Source: Torymus aiolomorphi | Lineage: Eukaryota > Arthropoda > Insecta > Hymenoptera > Torymidae | Assembly (NCBI GenBank): GCA_036365515.1 | Contig: CM070877.1 | Location: forward strand, 68,310,022-68,374,021 | Direction: 5' to 3' | DNA: 64,000 bases | Position numbers and translations under genes: made by a program | Notes under the pieces: generated by a model | Told to the model about the DNA's origin: nothing | Database searches by the model: none | What the model saw: only the letters and a program-made list of their open reading frames with translations | Shown: piece after piece, positions 11,621 to 22,510 of the stretch | Position numbering within the stretch: position 1 is the stretch's first letter | How the letters are laid out: the number at the start of each line of letters is the position of its first letter

Positions 11621-12049
11621 AAGTGTCAAATCTCAATTTAGCGGTTATCACATACACACACCAAATAACTATGAAAACACTCACAATAAATCTCAAACAG
11701 AACTCTTTATTTAAAGCGAATGAACACAAGCTACTCCAAGGAGTATACAAAATGGGGCGACAGGTACGCGCGCTTTCGTACCGGCTATACTCTAATCTAG
11801 CTAGCGCAAAGATAGATCACGAAATGCTCCTCGACGGGACGACACGACTTGTAGCTACACGCGAAACTGCTCCGTTCGATACTCTAATTCTCACGGAAGG
11901 GCTCAAAATTGTAGCTTCAGCTACACGCAATTTACAGGGATTCGAATGTTATGTTGCTGCACGAGCGCACACACATGTAGACAATTCGGCGGAAGGACGA
12001 AATAAACGGGGACACACTATTGCAATGGCCAGGAGAGTCGACTCCACGG

Positions 12050-12052
<3 letters not shown>

Positions 12053-12125
<73 letters not shown>

Positions 12126-12171
12126 CAGCAGAAACACGAGAAGTATATATATATATATATATATACTGTAT
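12053..12171. repeat. Compound microsatellite (CT)n-(AGC)n-(TA)n
   Basis: A (CT/TC) run at about 12053-12092 is followed by an AGC run (about 12094-12125) and a TA run (about 12145-12167). A second (CT)n run lies at 12331-12376. Long open frames across this stretch are low-complexity artefacts. Confidence 0.9.
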
Positions 12172-12327
12172 AAGCTCGCGATCAGTGTCGCACTTGCCAA
12201 CTTCCGCGCGTGCAGAATTTCGCAAGGTCCCCGTAAAAAGTTCCGGTGTGCACGCACGCTATCGTGAAAATCTCTCGCGCAAGTGGCTATGGGTATTATA
12301 TAGCGAAATGGTGTAGTAGTAGCTCTT

Positions 12328-12381
<54 letters not shown>

Positions 12382-12757
12382 AAGTAGCTCCAGCGGCTCC
12401 TAAGCTTCCTGCCTAAAAATAGTACGCATTTCGGTACTATTTTACGAGCCAGGCGCTATTTTTCTATCCAACGACGTTGCCCTAACCTCTACACTGTGAC
12501 GACTGCGACTGCTGTTACCGGCTGCTGCCATCGGGCCTCCAGCGTCCTCATTCACCTGGGATTTAGATCGGCGTCTTCGACTCCCCTGGCTTCGCTGCTC
12601 AATGCAGGTTTTTCTTCGTGCGCGGCAGTCAGCTGTGTTTTTTATCGGCTGCAACAGTTCTATCGCACTGCTCGACATAATTTTCAAACGTCGTGGTACC
12701 ACCTGTCGTCAACAGATGGCATGAAGCAGTTATATAGTAGCGTTCTATGTTCACCTT

Positions 12758-14089
12758 ATGAGATATGGCAGGTGGCTACAAGCGTACTCGCGTAGACGAC
12801 GAGGAGCCCCCACCACCGCCACGCTATCTGATGTCGACGCATTAACAGGTGTCGTCAACAAGCATCGCGACATCTTACTCTACTGCCTCTCCACTGAAAA
12901 AGCCACCGAGAAAAAAGATAAGCTACGCACGGCTATTAACACTTTCTGCGATGCGTTTTCTAAAATAGCTATAGCTTATGCACATTTACTAGGTTCCACA
13001 TGCACTGCAGAATATCTTAATAAGCGTATCTCCAATATTTCTGACAGTGTCGCATCTTCGAAGGCGCTCCTTTCTAACGTAGCTTCTTCTCTCCAAAATG
13101 CTGCATCTTCGGAGGTCCAATCTTACGCATCAATTGCCAGGAGCGGCGTTCCTGACGACGGCGCCAAACTTCATAAGAAAATTATATTTAACAGCGGAAA
13201 ATCTCTTCGCATACGCTCTGAAGCGCAAGTCATCGTTGGTCCAGCTGATCCAGCGTCGGAAGCGTTTGACTCTTCTAGTGCCACCAAGACGAAATTTCTC
13301 GAAGTGGTGAAGCCGACCGAGCTCGGTTTACGAGTCAATCGCATCTTCTATGCAGCGAATAAGTATTGTAATCGAAGGTGAGTCGGGCAATTTCCAAATT
13401 CTCCAGAATTTTCCACCGCTACTTGCTACCGGCCTCGAGATAAAGGATAAGGTGAAAAGCAACCCGCGCGTAATGGTTCATGACATTCTCGTAGATCGTT
13501 TGACTCTTCTAGTGCCACCAAGACGAAATTCCTCGAAGTGATGAAGCCGACCGAGCTCGGTTTACGAGTCAATCGCATCTTCTATGCAGCGAATAAGTCT
13601 ATTGTAATCGAAGGTGAGCCGGGCAATTCCCAAATTCTCCAGAATTTTCCACCGCTACTTGCTGCCGGCCTCGAGATAAAGGATAAGGTGAAAAGCAACC
13701 CGCGCGTAATTGTTCATGACATTCCCGTAGATCTCAGTAGCGATAACATACGCGATGCTGTCTTAAAGCAGAACTTCCCTAGTAGTAATAAGAAAGCGCT
13801 GTGTAATGCGAATAGAGTTTATATAGGCAGCCGGGCATGTCGCTGCTCTGATCACGTTTGGAAATTAGGTCATATCGTGAAAGATTGTAAGCTTACTACT
13901 CCTCTATGCGGCTTTTGTGCAGGAGCGCACCTCTCTAAGGATTGCTCCTCGAAAAAGTTATTGTGTTGCGCAAACTGTAAATCTAATAGCCTTACTAACA
14001 CTAAGCATGCGGCTTTTGTCAGGTCTAAATGCTCAGTTCTTCGCACGAAAATACTGCAAAAATGGGCCTCGATTAACTATGGCGAATGA
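12758..14089 (+). pseudogene. LINE ORF1 (gag-like, zinc knuckles), frameshifted by a tandem duplication
   Basis: The first 207 aa (12758-13381) are helical and polar (LYCLSTEKATEKKDKLR, SSEVQSYASIARSG). A segment of about 234-236 bases then occurs twice in tandem (13264-13497 and 13498-13735, both with TTTGACTCTTCTAGTGCCAC). The first copy has lost two bases at AATAAGTATTG compared with AATAAGTCTATTG, which shifts the frame. The second copy leads into the C-terminal part with three zinc-knuckle-like motifs (ACRCSDHVWKLGHIVKDC, PLCGFCAGAHLSKDC, LLCCANCKS). This is the layout of ORF1 in Jockey/I-type LINEs, and ORF2 follows at once. Confidence 0.7.
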
Positions 14090-14137
14090 TACTGATAGGC
14101 TCTCTCATGCTAACCCGTCACCATCGGCCCCACTTGT

Positions 14138-15946
14138 ATGAATTTTTATCATTCCAATGCTGAATCTTTATCGAGACATTTATATGACATTGAAGACATT
14201 GTCGTTAGAAACAAAATCCGTATTCTTGGCATTTCTGAGTCTTTTCTCAAGCTCGCTATCGCCTCGAACCTTGTTGGTATCCCGGATTTTAATCTGTTTC
14301 GTTTTTACCGCTTAAGCATCGATCATGGAGGTGTAGCCGTGTATGTGCATAATTCTATTGCTGTCCGTGAAGTCGGTCGCTCTGTTCAAAGCGATTTATA
14401 TGTAAAGCGTCTCGAGTTTTTATTTTTGGAGCTTTCCGTGGGCAGTGTTAAGATTCTTTGCGGCACTATCTACAGCATACCACGTTGTGGATACTGGTCC
14501 GATGTCGAAGAATTTATCCTGTTCAGTAACAAATCTTTTGATTTCACGATTTTAATGGGCGACTTCAACATCAATTGGCTCAAGTCATCTTCGCCTCGGC
14601 ATAGGCTCTACGATTCGCTACTGAGCTGCAATCTTGAGCGTGTACCATTTGATGCCACGCACTATCGGGATGAGTCTCACATCGCCATAGATTACATCTG
14701 CGTCTCGGATATTTCACTCGTTACTAGCTACAAACAGGAGCACTGTCCGGAGATCTCCAAGCATGATGTGGTATTTGCTTCGCTCGCATTTCCTATCCCT
14801 CGCCAGGGACCAGCTAAAATTATCCATCGGTGCTATAGATCATTCTGCATTGATCGTCTTTTGGCAGATCTTTCGGCTCACGACTGGGAAACTTTAACGC
14901 TTCAGCAGGGCATCGATAGTAAGGTCTCCATCTTCACCAACGTTATAACTAGTGCGTATAACAATCATGCTCCATTTCGCACCTTTACTGTCAAAAAGTC
15001 TGGGTCTCCCTGGATTACGCCGCAGTTCAAGCGTCTCATCAACGAACGAAATAAAGCCTGGAAGTACATTACGAGAGTCGGCGGTCATCAGGCTCGCGCT
15101 CGTTTTAACGCCTTACGGAACAGAGTGCGAACCGAAGTGCGCAATGCGAAATATAGATTCTTCAAATCGAAGCTAGATAAGTCATCCGGCTCCTCAGACA
15201 CATGGAGAATTTTGCGCGATCTTGGGCTTTCTAAGCGTTCGGATGACGCTCCGCCCCCTTTTGATGTTGACACCTTCAATGACCATTTCGTCAACGTAGC
15301 CGCGCCTCCTTGTAACATCTCTGCTCGTCCCACTGTGTGCATTGCGCCCGATGATCAGTTCTACTTTGAGCATATTGAAGCTTCTGAGGTAGTTGAAGTG
15401 ATCAAGTTAGCTCACTCAAATGCCACAGGGCCTGATGGTATACAGTTACGTCAAATCAAAGATTGTCTCCCAGTGATATTGACCTTACTGATGCACATTT
15501 TTGACTTTTCGCTACAAACAGGTGTCTTTCCAACGCTATGGAAAAGAGCTACAGTTCGCCCACTTCCGAAGAAGAGAAATGCCTCCTCACTATCAGGCTT
15601 CCGACCGATTAGCATCTTATGCGCGGCTTCAAAGATCCTTGAGGCGCTGGCAGCGAAGCAGATCTCCAGATACTTGTTAAAAAATGGGATTATGGATGAA
15701 TATCAGTCGGGTTTTAGGAAGCAACATAGCACACATACTGCCCTAGTTAAAATAGTCGACGATTTCAGAAGCGCGATCGACGCAGGGCATGTGACCCTTC
15801 TTGTGGCCATTGATTTTTCGCGGGCATTTGATGTGATGTGTATTGATATCCTCATCGACAAGCTGCGTTCCTATGGCTTCTCGCAGTCTGTCTGTAGTTG
15901 GATTTGGTCTTTCTTGACTGGAAGATCCCAGACGGTTAATCAATAA
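14138..15946 (+). CDS. LINE ORF2: AP endonuclease and partial reverse transcriptase, 3' truncated
   Basis: The 602-aa frame begins with an APE-type endonuclease: FYHSNAESL, ILGISESFL (catalytic E), DHGGVAVYVHNSI, LMGDFNINWL (D-x-N), IAIDYICVS and SKHDVVFASL (HD). A linker leads to the RT fingers: ATGPDGIQLRQIKDCLP, LWKRATVRPLPKK, FRPISILCAASKILE, YQSGFRKQHSTHTAL and LVAIDFSRAFDVM (motif A). It stops before the YADD motif. The junction at 15946 passes into unrelated sequence, so the 3' half is missing. LINEs are usually 5' truncated, so this looks like a deletion or rearrangement. The clade (Jockey/Loa/I) is inference. Confidence 0.85.
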   Translation: MNFYHSNAESLSRHLYDIEDIVVRNKIRILGISESFLKLAIASNLVGIPDFNLFRFYRLSIDHGGVAVYVHNSIAVREVGRSVQSDLYVKRLEFLFLELSVGSVKILCGTIYSIPRCGYWSDVEEFILFSNKSFDFTILMGDFNINWLKSSSPRHRLYDSLLSCNLERVPFDATHYRDESHIAIDYICVSDISLVTSYKQEHCPEISKHDVVFASLAFPIPRQGPAKIIHRCYRSFCIDRLLADLSAHDWETLTLQQGIDSKVSIFTNVITSAYNNHAPFRTFTVKKSGSPWITPQFKRLINERNKAWKYITRVGGHQARARFNALRNRVRTEVRNAKYRFFKSKLDKSSGSSDTWRILRDLGLSKRSDDAPPPFDVDTFNDHFVNVAAPPCNISARPTVCIAPDDQFYFEHIEASEVVEVIKLAHSNATGPDGIQLRQIKDCLPVILTLLMHIFDFSLQTGVFPTLWKRATVRPLPKKRNASSLSGFRPISILCAASKILEALAAKQISRYLLKNGIMDEYQSGFRKQHSTHTALVKIVDDFRSAIDAGHVTLLVAIDFSRAFDVMCIDILIDKLRSYGFSQSVCSWIWSFLTGRSQTVNQ

Positions 15947-17114
15947 ATCAAATTAAATCAAAATCTCGTTCATCCGCTCGGCAACTCCTCGCAAGCGACT
16001 GCTCCGGCGACGACGGCACGGAAGCAACGGATGCATCGAGAATTTCTGATAGCAGCGGAGCACGCACGCACACACACCTGTTGCACTTCTAATTTCAGGT
16101 GAGCACGTGGCGATGCTGAGCGAGCGCGCGCGGCAGAGAAAGTGACGGTAAGCCGTCGACCGAGGAGTGCGATGGCGCCTTTGGTCAACTGCGTCGGCGC
16201 TCGGGTTCCCTTGCGGCCTCGTACGCTTGCCTCTCGGCTGCCGCAAGCTGATCAGCTCGCGATGGCTCTCGCACAGCAGCTGCATTGGCAACCTCGCGCA
16301 GGCTGTTCGATAGCGGCGCAAACTCGCAGAATAATATCGGTAGCGGGACGGAAGGAAATATGTTTCGGAGCAGAGAGGGCGCGTGTGCGCGCTACTTGCG
16401 CTAGGCATTATCTGTGACGAGGAAAGCACCACGTCACAACTACCCACCCTTAACTGAAGTAGTCGGTAGACCATCTTCTACGTTCCTATCTCCTCAACCC
16501 TGACTAATTTACCTTAAGCTAGCCGGCACTAGCTACAGTGGTGTGAAGAGTATATCTTGATCTGCAACAACCTCCACCTGAACTGGCTGCTCTCAATGAC
16601 TATGTGAGTGTACGCGCTGATCGGGTATAACCTAACTAGCGGGACCTGACTCCAACACGCAAATACAATGAACAATAAATTGGGCTTGCTCGCCTCCCGA
16701 CAATCACTCATCACTCCAACATATAACATTTCCTCAAAAAGTCAATAAAATAAGTTTAAAGACTCACCTGGTCGCTTCCCTTACTATAGCTCTCATGAGC
16801 AATACTCTGGCAGTTCTCAGTCTCAAAGCTGCTGCTACATTAGTAATTGTAAAATGTTGTGTTAGCCGCGAACTTCAGAAATTGATCATGATTCTTAGTA
16901 CCGTTGCCATCGGTGGCCTATTTCGTGATTCTATAACTTAGGAATGATACGATTTGGACGCGAGCTTGAGCTTTAGCAAGGTCAGGTAGAACAGCAAGAT
17001 ATATGTGAAAATAACTTTAAAACCAACAATTTGAGGCTGTACTTTTACTGTATCTTGGCTCCCAAAACTCTTATACAAAAACACGATACAGGCATCTTAA
17101 GAAAAACCAGAACA
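15947..17114. other. No gene recognised
   Basis: Moderately GC-rich sequence to 16430, then A+T-rich. Open frames on both strands overlap each other and show Arg/Ala/Ser-rich composition typical of non-coding GC-rich DNA. No domain is seen. Confidence 0.3.
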
Positions 17115-17557
17115 CTAGGTTAGTTTGACGGCAGCTCTTTCAGCTGTATCCTCTCCTCCTCTAGCTCTTGCAGCCAGCGGCGGTTCCAATCGCAGCAATA
17201 AGACGGGCAAGTGGCGATAGTGCAACCGTTTTGGCCGCACATGCGGCAGAAACGCATCCTCGACCGCTGGCAGTCCACCCAGCTGTGGCCGAATCCTCCA
17301 CAGCTCAAACAGCCTGGGTGGTTGCTGCCCGATCGATACGACGGCAGCAACAATTCCTGCTCCAGTCTGACTGATGGCTGCGGTGGTGGTCCTGTGATGC
17401 ACGTGAGTTGTATGTGGCCTGGTGATAGAGGTGAATGTCTCGTCGGCGATGGCGTGCACAATGGCGAGGGGGAGGGCCAGCTTATTAGCGAGCCGGGGGG
17501 TGCCGAAAGGCGCCTCATGGGTATTGGTGCTCGCGTGGCGAGGCCTCTTGCGCGCAC
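17115..17557 (-). pseudogene. Retroelement gag-like fragment with zinc knuckles
   Basis: The minus-strand frame ends with CLSCGGFGHSWVDCQ, then FCRMCGQNGC and TIATCPSYCCDWNRRWLQEL. The CCHC-type knuckles followed by a C-x2-C knuckle are characteristic of gag proteins of insect LTR elements. Upstream it is Pro/Thr/Ser-rich and loses coherence. The frame abuts the MITE that begins at about 17559, so the N-terminal part is either beyond that insertion (18290-18530) or lost. Confidence 0.5.
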
Positions 17558-17558
17558 C

Positions 17559-18289
17559 GGCGCACACTGGGGCCATACGGAGTTTTTGGTTCAAAACCAC
17601 CTAGAGGTCCCAATTCTCAACGGAATCTCAAAATTTTTGCTTAGGAACATTCGTTATCAAATATCGAAGAGCCCTACGAAGTCTGATTTTCCAAAAAATT
17701 AACCTATAAATCTAAGGAGTCATATAATCCTATCACGTCAACCAATCAATTCAATTTTTGACCTGCAAATCCCAAAAATACGATAAACCTTTAATTTGTA
17801 AGCCCTTTACTCGTGAACTCTTGACCATTGATCCAGTAAGCCATGCACTCATAAACTCTAAACCTATAAGCCCTAACCTCATAAGTCTTAAGGGGGTCTT
17901 ACACCTAGTGGCTTCTGAGGCCAAAATCAGCTATAAAAAAGAGAAAAATGTTATTTAAACCACATACAATGTATATCCTAAAAATATACACTATTTCTGA
18001 CAGAATGGCCCAAGACTTAATCTGTAGACCAATTTTATGAATCAAGGTTAAGAGAGCATATGTCAAGGATTTATAAATTGAAGTTTTATAGCATTTTTGG
18101 GAATCACAAGTGTAAATTTTGGGGTTATAGGTTATAAATTAGGTTTATAGCTTCATATTTTCAAAATTAGGCTTCATAGCGGTCTTTGGTATTTTGTCAC
18201 AAAATTTCCTGTTTTTAAATTTTCAAATTCGGTTGAGAATTATGACCTCTAGGTGGTTTTGAACCTTTCGGCCCCAGTGTGCGGCGGGC
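17559..18289. mobile_element. MITE with CGCACACTGGGGCC termini
   Basis: The ends are inverted: CGCACACTGGGGCC at the left, GGCCCCAGTGTGCG at the right. Just inside, GGTTCAAAACCACCTAGAGG and its complement match (17589 and 18243). The interior is A+T-rich with no transposase. Internally at 17889 lies TAAGGGGGTCTTACACCTAG with TGGCTTCTGAGGCC, shared with 49784-49822 and resembling the ends of the palindrome at 51947-53244. So the MITE either contains or is built from that second family. Confidence 0.65.
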
Positions 18290-18559
18290 TGGGTGGTGCA
18301 ATGTTTTCGAAGCCTAAATCAGCGCCTCCGTCAACAGACGCAGCTTACCGTCTCCTCCTGTGCGGAGCTTCCTCGGCCTCCCTCTTCTCCGGGCGTGGGG
18401 AAGCTCTCTTGTAGTAGTATAGTACTTAATCTGTGTAGCTGTAGCTCTGTCCAAATGACGTCGAACTAACAAGGAAGGTACCCCAAGTGTAAGTCGCCGA
18501 TTTGGACGATATTGCAATATGTTGTAGTACATTAAAAAATAAGAGACACGTATTTTTTT

Positions 18560-20420
18560 TACGTGCTGATAGACACTTTAAGGGGGTGAAATCTACCCCT
18601 AAAGTTCACCCTCAAAAACAGTTTTTTTCAAATATTTCAAAAACGAATAAAGCTAGCTTAATGAAACTGAAGCCAAAAGTTGTAGAATAAAAAAGCCTTC
18701 AAAATAGCATTACTTTCAATTTTAAGGGTAGCAACCCCTATTTTTTTTTCAAGAAAACTAAGTTTTTTCATCAATTTTCAGCTATAAAAATTACAATAAA
18801 TTATATATCGCCTCAAAACTGATTCCATTTAAAAGAAAATTAAAAAATAAAGTTGACCTGTCTCGTGGTTTTGGCCAAAATTATTTTTTAGGGGGTACCT
18901 ACCCCTTATTTATATTTTGTTCATTATTTCAGAAATAAATAAAGATACCTTAATAAAACAAACGCTAAAAATTTTAAATAAGAAAGGCTTCAAAACAGCA
19001 TTATTTTCAATTTTAAGGGTAGCAACCCCTATTTTTTTTTTCAAGAAAACTAAGCTTTTTTCATCAATTTTCAGCTATAAAAATTACAATAAATTATATA
19101 TCGCCTCAAAACTGATTCCATTTAAAAGAAAATTAAAAAATAAAGTTGACCTGTCTCGTGGTTTTGGCCAAAATTATTTTCTAGGGGGTACCTACCCCTT
19201 ATTTATATTTTGTTCATTATTTCAGAAATAAATAAAGATACCTTAATAAAACCAACGCTAAAAATTTTAAAATAGGAAAGGCTTCAAAACAGCATTACTT
19301 TCAATTTTAAGGGTAGCAACCCCTATTTTTTTTTCAAGAAAACTAAGCTTTTTTCATCAATTTTCAGCTATAAAAATTAAAATAAATTATATATCGCCTC
19401 AAAACTGATTCCATTTAAAAGAAAATTAAAAAATAAAGTTGACCTGTCTCGTGGTTTTGGCCAAAATTATTTTTTAGCGGTAACTACCCCTTATTTATTT
19501 TTTGTTCATTATTTCAGAAATAAATAAAGATACCTTAATAAAACAAACGCTAAAAATTTTAAATAAGAAAGGCTTCAAAACAGCATTATTTTCAATTTTA
19601 AGGGTAGCAACCCCTATTTTTTTTTTTCAAGAAAACTAAGCTTTTTTCATCAATTTTCAGCTATAAAAATTACAATAAATTATATATCGCCTCAAAACTG
19701 ATTCCATTTAAAAGAAAATTAAAAAATAAAGTTGACCTGTCTCGTGGTTTTGGCCAAAATTATTTTTTAGCGGTAACTACCCCTTATTTATTTTTTGTTC
19801 ATTATTTCAGAAATAAATAAAGATACCTTAATAAAACAAACGCTAAAAATTTTAAATAAGAAAGGCTTCAAAACAGCATTATTTTCAATTTTAAGGGTAG
19901 CAACCCCTATTTTTTTTTTTCAAGAAAACTAAGCTTTTTTCATCAATTTTCAGCTATAAAAATTACAATAAATTATATATCGCCTCAAAACTGATTCCAT
20001 TTAAAAGAAAATTAAAAAATAAAGTTAACCTGTCTCGTGGTTTTGGCCAAAATTATTTTTTAGGGGGTACCTACCTCTTATTTATATTTTGTTCATTATT
20101 TCAGAAATAAATAAAGATACCTTAATAAAACCAACGCTAAAAATTTTAAAATAGGAAAGGCTTCAAAACAGCATTACTTTCAATTTTAAGGGTAGCAACC
20201 CCTATTTTTTTTTCAAGAAAACTAAGCTTTTTTCATCAATTTTCAGCTATAAAAATTATAATAAATTATATATCGCCTTAAAACTGATTCCATTTAAAAG
20301 AAAATTAAAAAAATAAAGTTGAGCTGTCCCGTGGTTTTAACCAAAATTATTTTTTAGGGGATAACTACCTTAATAAAACTAACGCTAAAAATCTTAAAAT
20401 TAAAAAGGCCACAAATCTGT
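18560..20420. repeat. ~290-bp tandem satellite, about six copies
   Basis: Units contain TTTTAAGGGTAGCAACCCCT, then a T run, CAAGAAAACTAAGC, TTTTCAGCTATAAAAATTA, AAACTGATTCCATTTAAAAG and GTCTCGTGGTTTTGGCC. The AGCAACCCCT phrase occurs at about 18728, 19020, 19312, 19605, 19900 and 20190, so the period is 290-296 bases. Copies are nearly identical except the last, which is diverged. No long ORF is conserved. One further unit lies inverted at 26087-26297. Confidence 0.9.
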
Positions 20421-20790
20421 ATCACTTTCAATTTTAAGGGTAGGAACCCCTATTTTTCTCTTTTTAAGGAAATTAAGAGACTTTATTGACTTCAATGATG
20501 AAACTTATCAATTTTTATCGACTTCTACTAACTTTTTCTAGCAGGGAGGGTAAATGTATTTATTATTTTTTCTGAAAAAATTGCGTAAATAATCAAAATT
20601 TAGTGAGATTAATATTTTTTCAAAAAAATAATAAAAATTAAAGTTACGTGTTGCAGAAAAATACAAAATGAAATGATAACTAATGTAAATATGGGTTTTG
20701 TATTAACAACACAAGTTTTATTATTACTATTACTACAAAAAATTTAAAGTATTCTCAAAAAAGTAATTGTTTGTCGAATAGCTCGAGGCA
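20421..20790. other. A+T-rich spacer
   Basis: Decayed end of the satellite and A+T-rich sequence upstream (in genome order) of the pogo-like pseudogene. No gene is seen. Confidence 0.4.
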
Positions 20791-22368
20791 TTATGGATTG
20801 TAAGTTGTACAATAATGATATTCTTCAAAAAAGTGTTTTAAGCATAAAGATTTTTTACACCACGAATATCTAACAATTGCAACATTATTACAACCATTGG
20901 TCTCACAATGCGTTGCACAGGAATCTCCGAAACTGAAACTTACGGGGTCATCGAAATCACCTGGTCGATTCACAAGATACCCACTTTTATACCACGAATA
21001 TTTAAATAGATTTTCATATCGTGGAGATGAAAATTGGTTATGAACCAAAGACTGTAATTTAATTATATTATTTCTCAAATGTAAATTTAAGTCTTCGTCT
21101 ATGAGCAAAACATGGTCTGAAAAATGTTTAACATAGTTCTTCCATGTGCGGAATCCATATACATCTAACGGCTGTATGTTTCCAGTCGTTCCTGTAGGTA
21201 TCATTTTGAGATGCAGTGTTTTATCGTGTGGCGTAACTTCCTGTACAATCGTTGGGCAATGACCACTCCACGAATCAATTAGCAGCATGCTTCTAGGTCG
21301 AACTTGAGGAAAATATACCTCTTTTAACCACGCCTTAAAGAGTTCTACAAATTTTGATTTTATTTAAATGTATCTTCCGAAATAATTAACGTTTTATTTT
21401 TAGAAATTAATAGAACGTGATTTTACCTGAATTAAGTTTTCCAGATGTCGAGGATGTAACATATACGTTTGTAGGCACAAACAAATTTTGTGAGACAATT
21501 GGTCCAAATTCTCCGCTTCGTTCCTTTAATACTAAAAATAATGGTGATAGTAACTTTCCTGTGGCTGAAATTGTCGGCTGTACAGTATAGCTATGAGTTG
21601 TTGATGTGCCCGACTGTACAAGGCACTGTAATTTCTTTTCTCCTTTAAAAGCAAGAGATCGACCAGAATGCATTTCCAACTGAAAACCAGACTGGTCTGA
21701 ATTATATGTATTGTCAGCGCCTATTTGATTAATCAATTGTTTGACTTCTGTTACAAATTCTACTTCTTCTTTATGCAAATCATTTCTATTTTCTATACTT
21801 TTTTTTTTGTGATAAATTTATTAATTTTTCGAGAAACAATTCTATGGGTGTTTTTAAATTTTGAAAGCCAATGTTTTGAAGCTGTAAATCTTACGTCCTC
21901 ATTTCCGATTAATTTTCGTGCTTGTAGAGCCCATCTTCTTAAATCGTTGTCATGAATTATTAATCCAGCTTCAGTAGCAGCTTTAAAATTTTCTAGTGTA
22001 AAATCGCAAATTCTTGCAATTTTTTCTCGGTAAGTTCCACTTTGATTGATTTGGTGAGCCCAGCGATGTAACTATGTTTCAGAACTGACTTTCCTGAATC
22101 TATTTTGAACTGTTTTAAGCGATAAATTCTTTTTTGTTTTTCCACTTCTCCAATATTCTACAGTCCTTTTTTTGTATTCAAAACTCAATGGTTCTTCATG
22201 TCCCGTACATTGATCCGTAGGTAATTCAGGATAGTAAGGAAGTGTATGTAAATCAACATCTTCCACAATACGTGCATCTGTTTCTTTATATTCTTCTTGA
22301 AAATCCAACGATTTTTCCATTATAACATCTATGCTATTAGACGATTCCATTAAATCTAACAGTATCAT
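20791..22368 (-). pseudogene. pogo/jerky-like DDE transposase, frameshifted
   Basis: Read on the minus strand, an acidic N-terminus (22368-22072) with SFEYKKRTVEYWRSGKTKKN leads to an unlisted frame (22070-21780) with a CENP-B-type helix-turn-helix (HWLSKFKNTHRIVSRKINKF). The catalytic core follows: YNSDQSGFQLEMHSGRSL (first D), SYTVQPTISATGKLL, LLIDSWSGHCP (second D) and IPTGTTGNIQPLDVYGFRTW (third D, 36 residues later). The C-terminus has a Cys/His cluster (CATHCETNGC, WCKKSLCLKHF). This arrangement is that of pogo-superfamily transposases. The pieces lie in different frames, so the gene is dead. TIRs were not identified. Confidence 0.75.
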
Positions 22369-22510
22369 TTGGAAATGGTCTTTTATTTCTATTTCTTTAA
22401 TACAAGCAGCAAATTAATAACATTCAGAGGACTAATTTTCATTTTGAGTGCTAAAATAATCAAACATTTATAAGAATAATTGCATACAGAAATAGTATCT
22501 TTACAACACA

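Noticed and set aside
11623..12267. Overlapping long ORFs on both strands
   Set aside because: They cross (CT)n, (AGC)n and (TA)n tracts; Ser/Leu, Ala and Tyr-Ile runs in every frame are microsatellite artefacts.
18560..20420. CRISPR-like array
   Set aside because: Units of ~290 bases are near-identical along their whole length with no unique spacers; this is a satellite in a eukaryotic genome.
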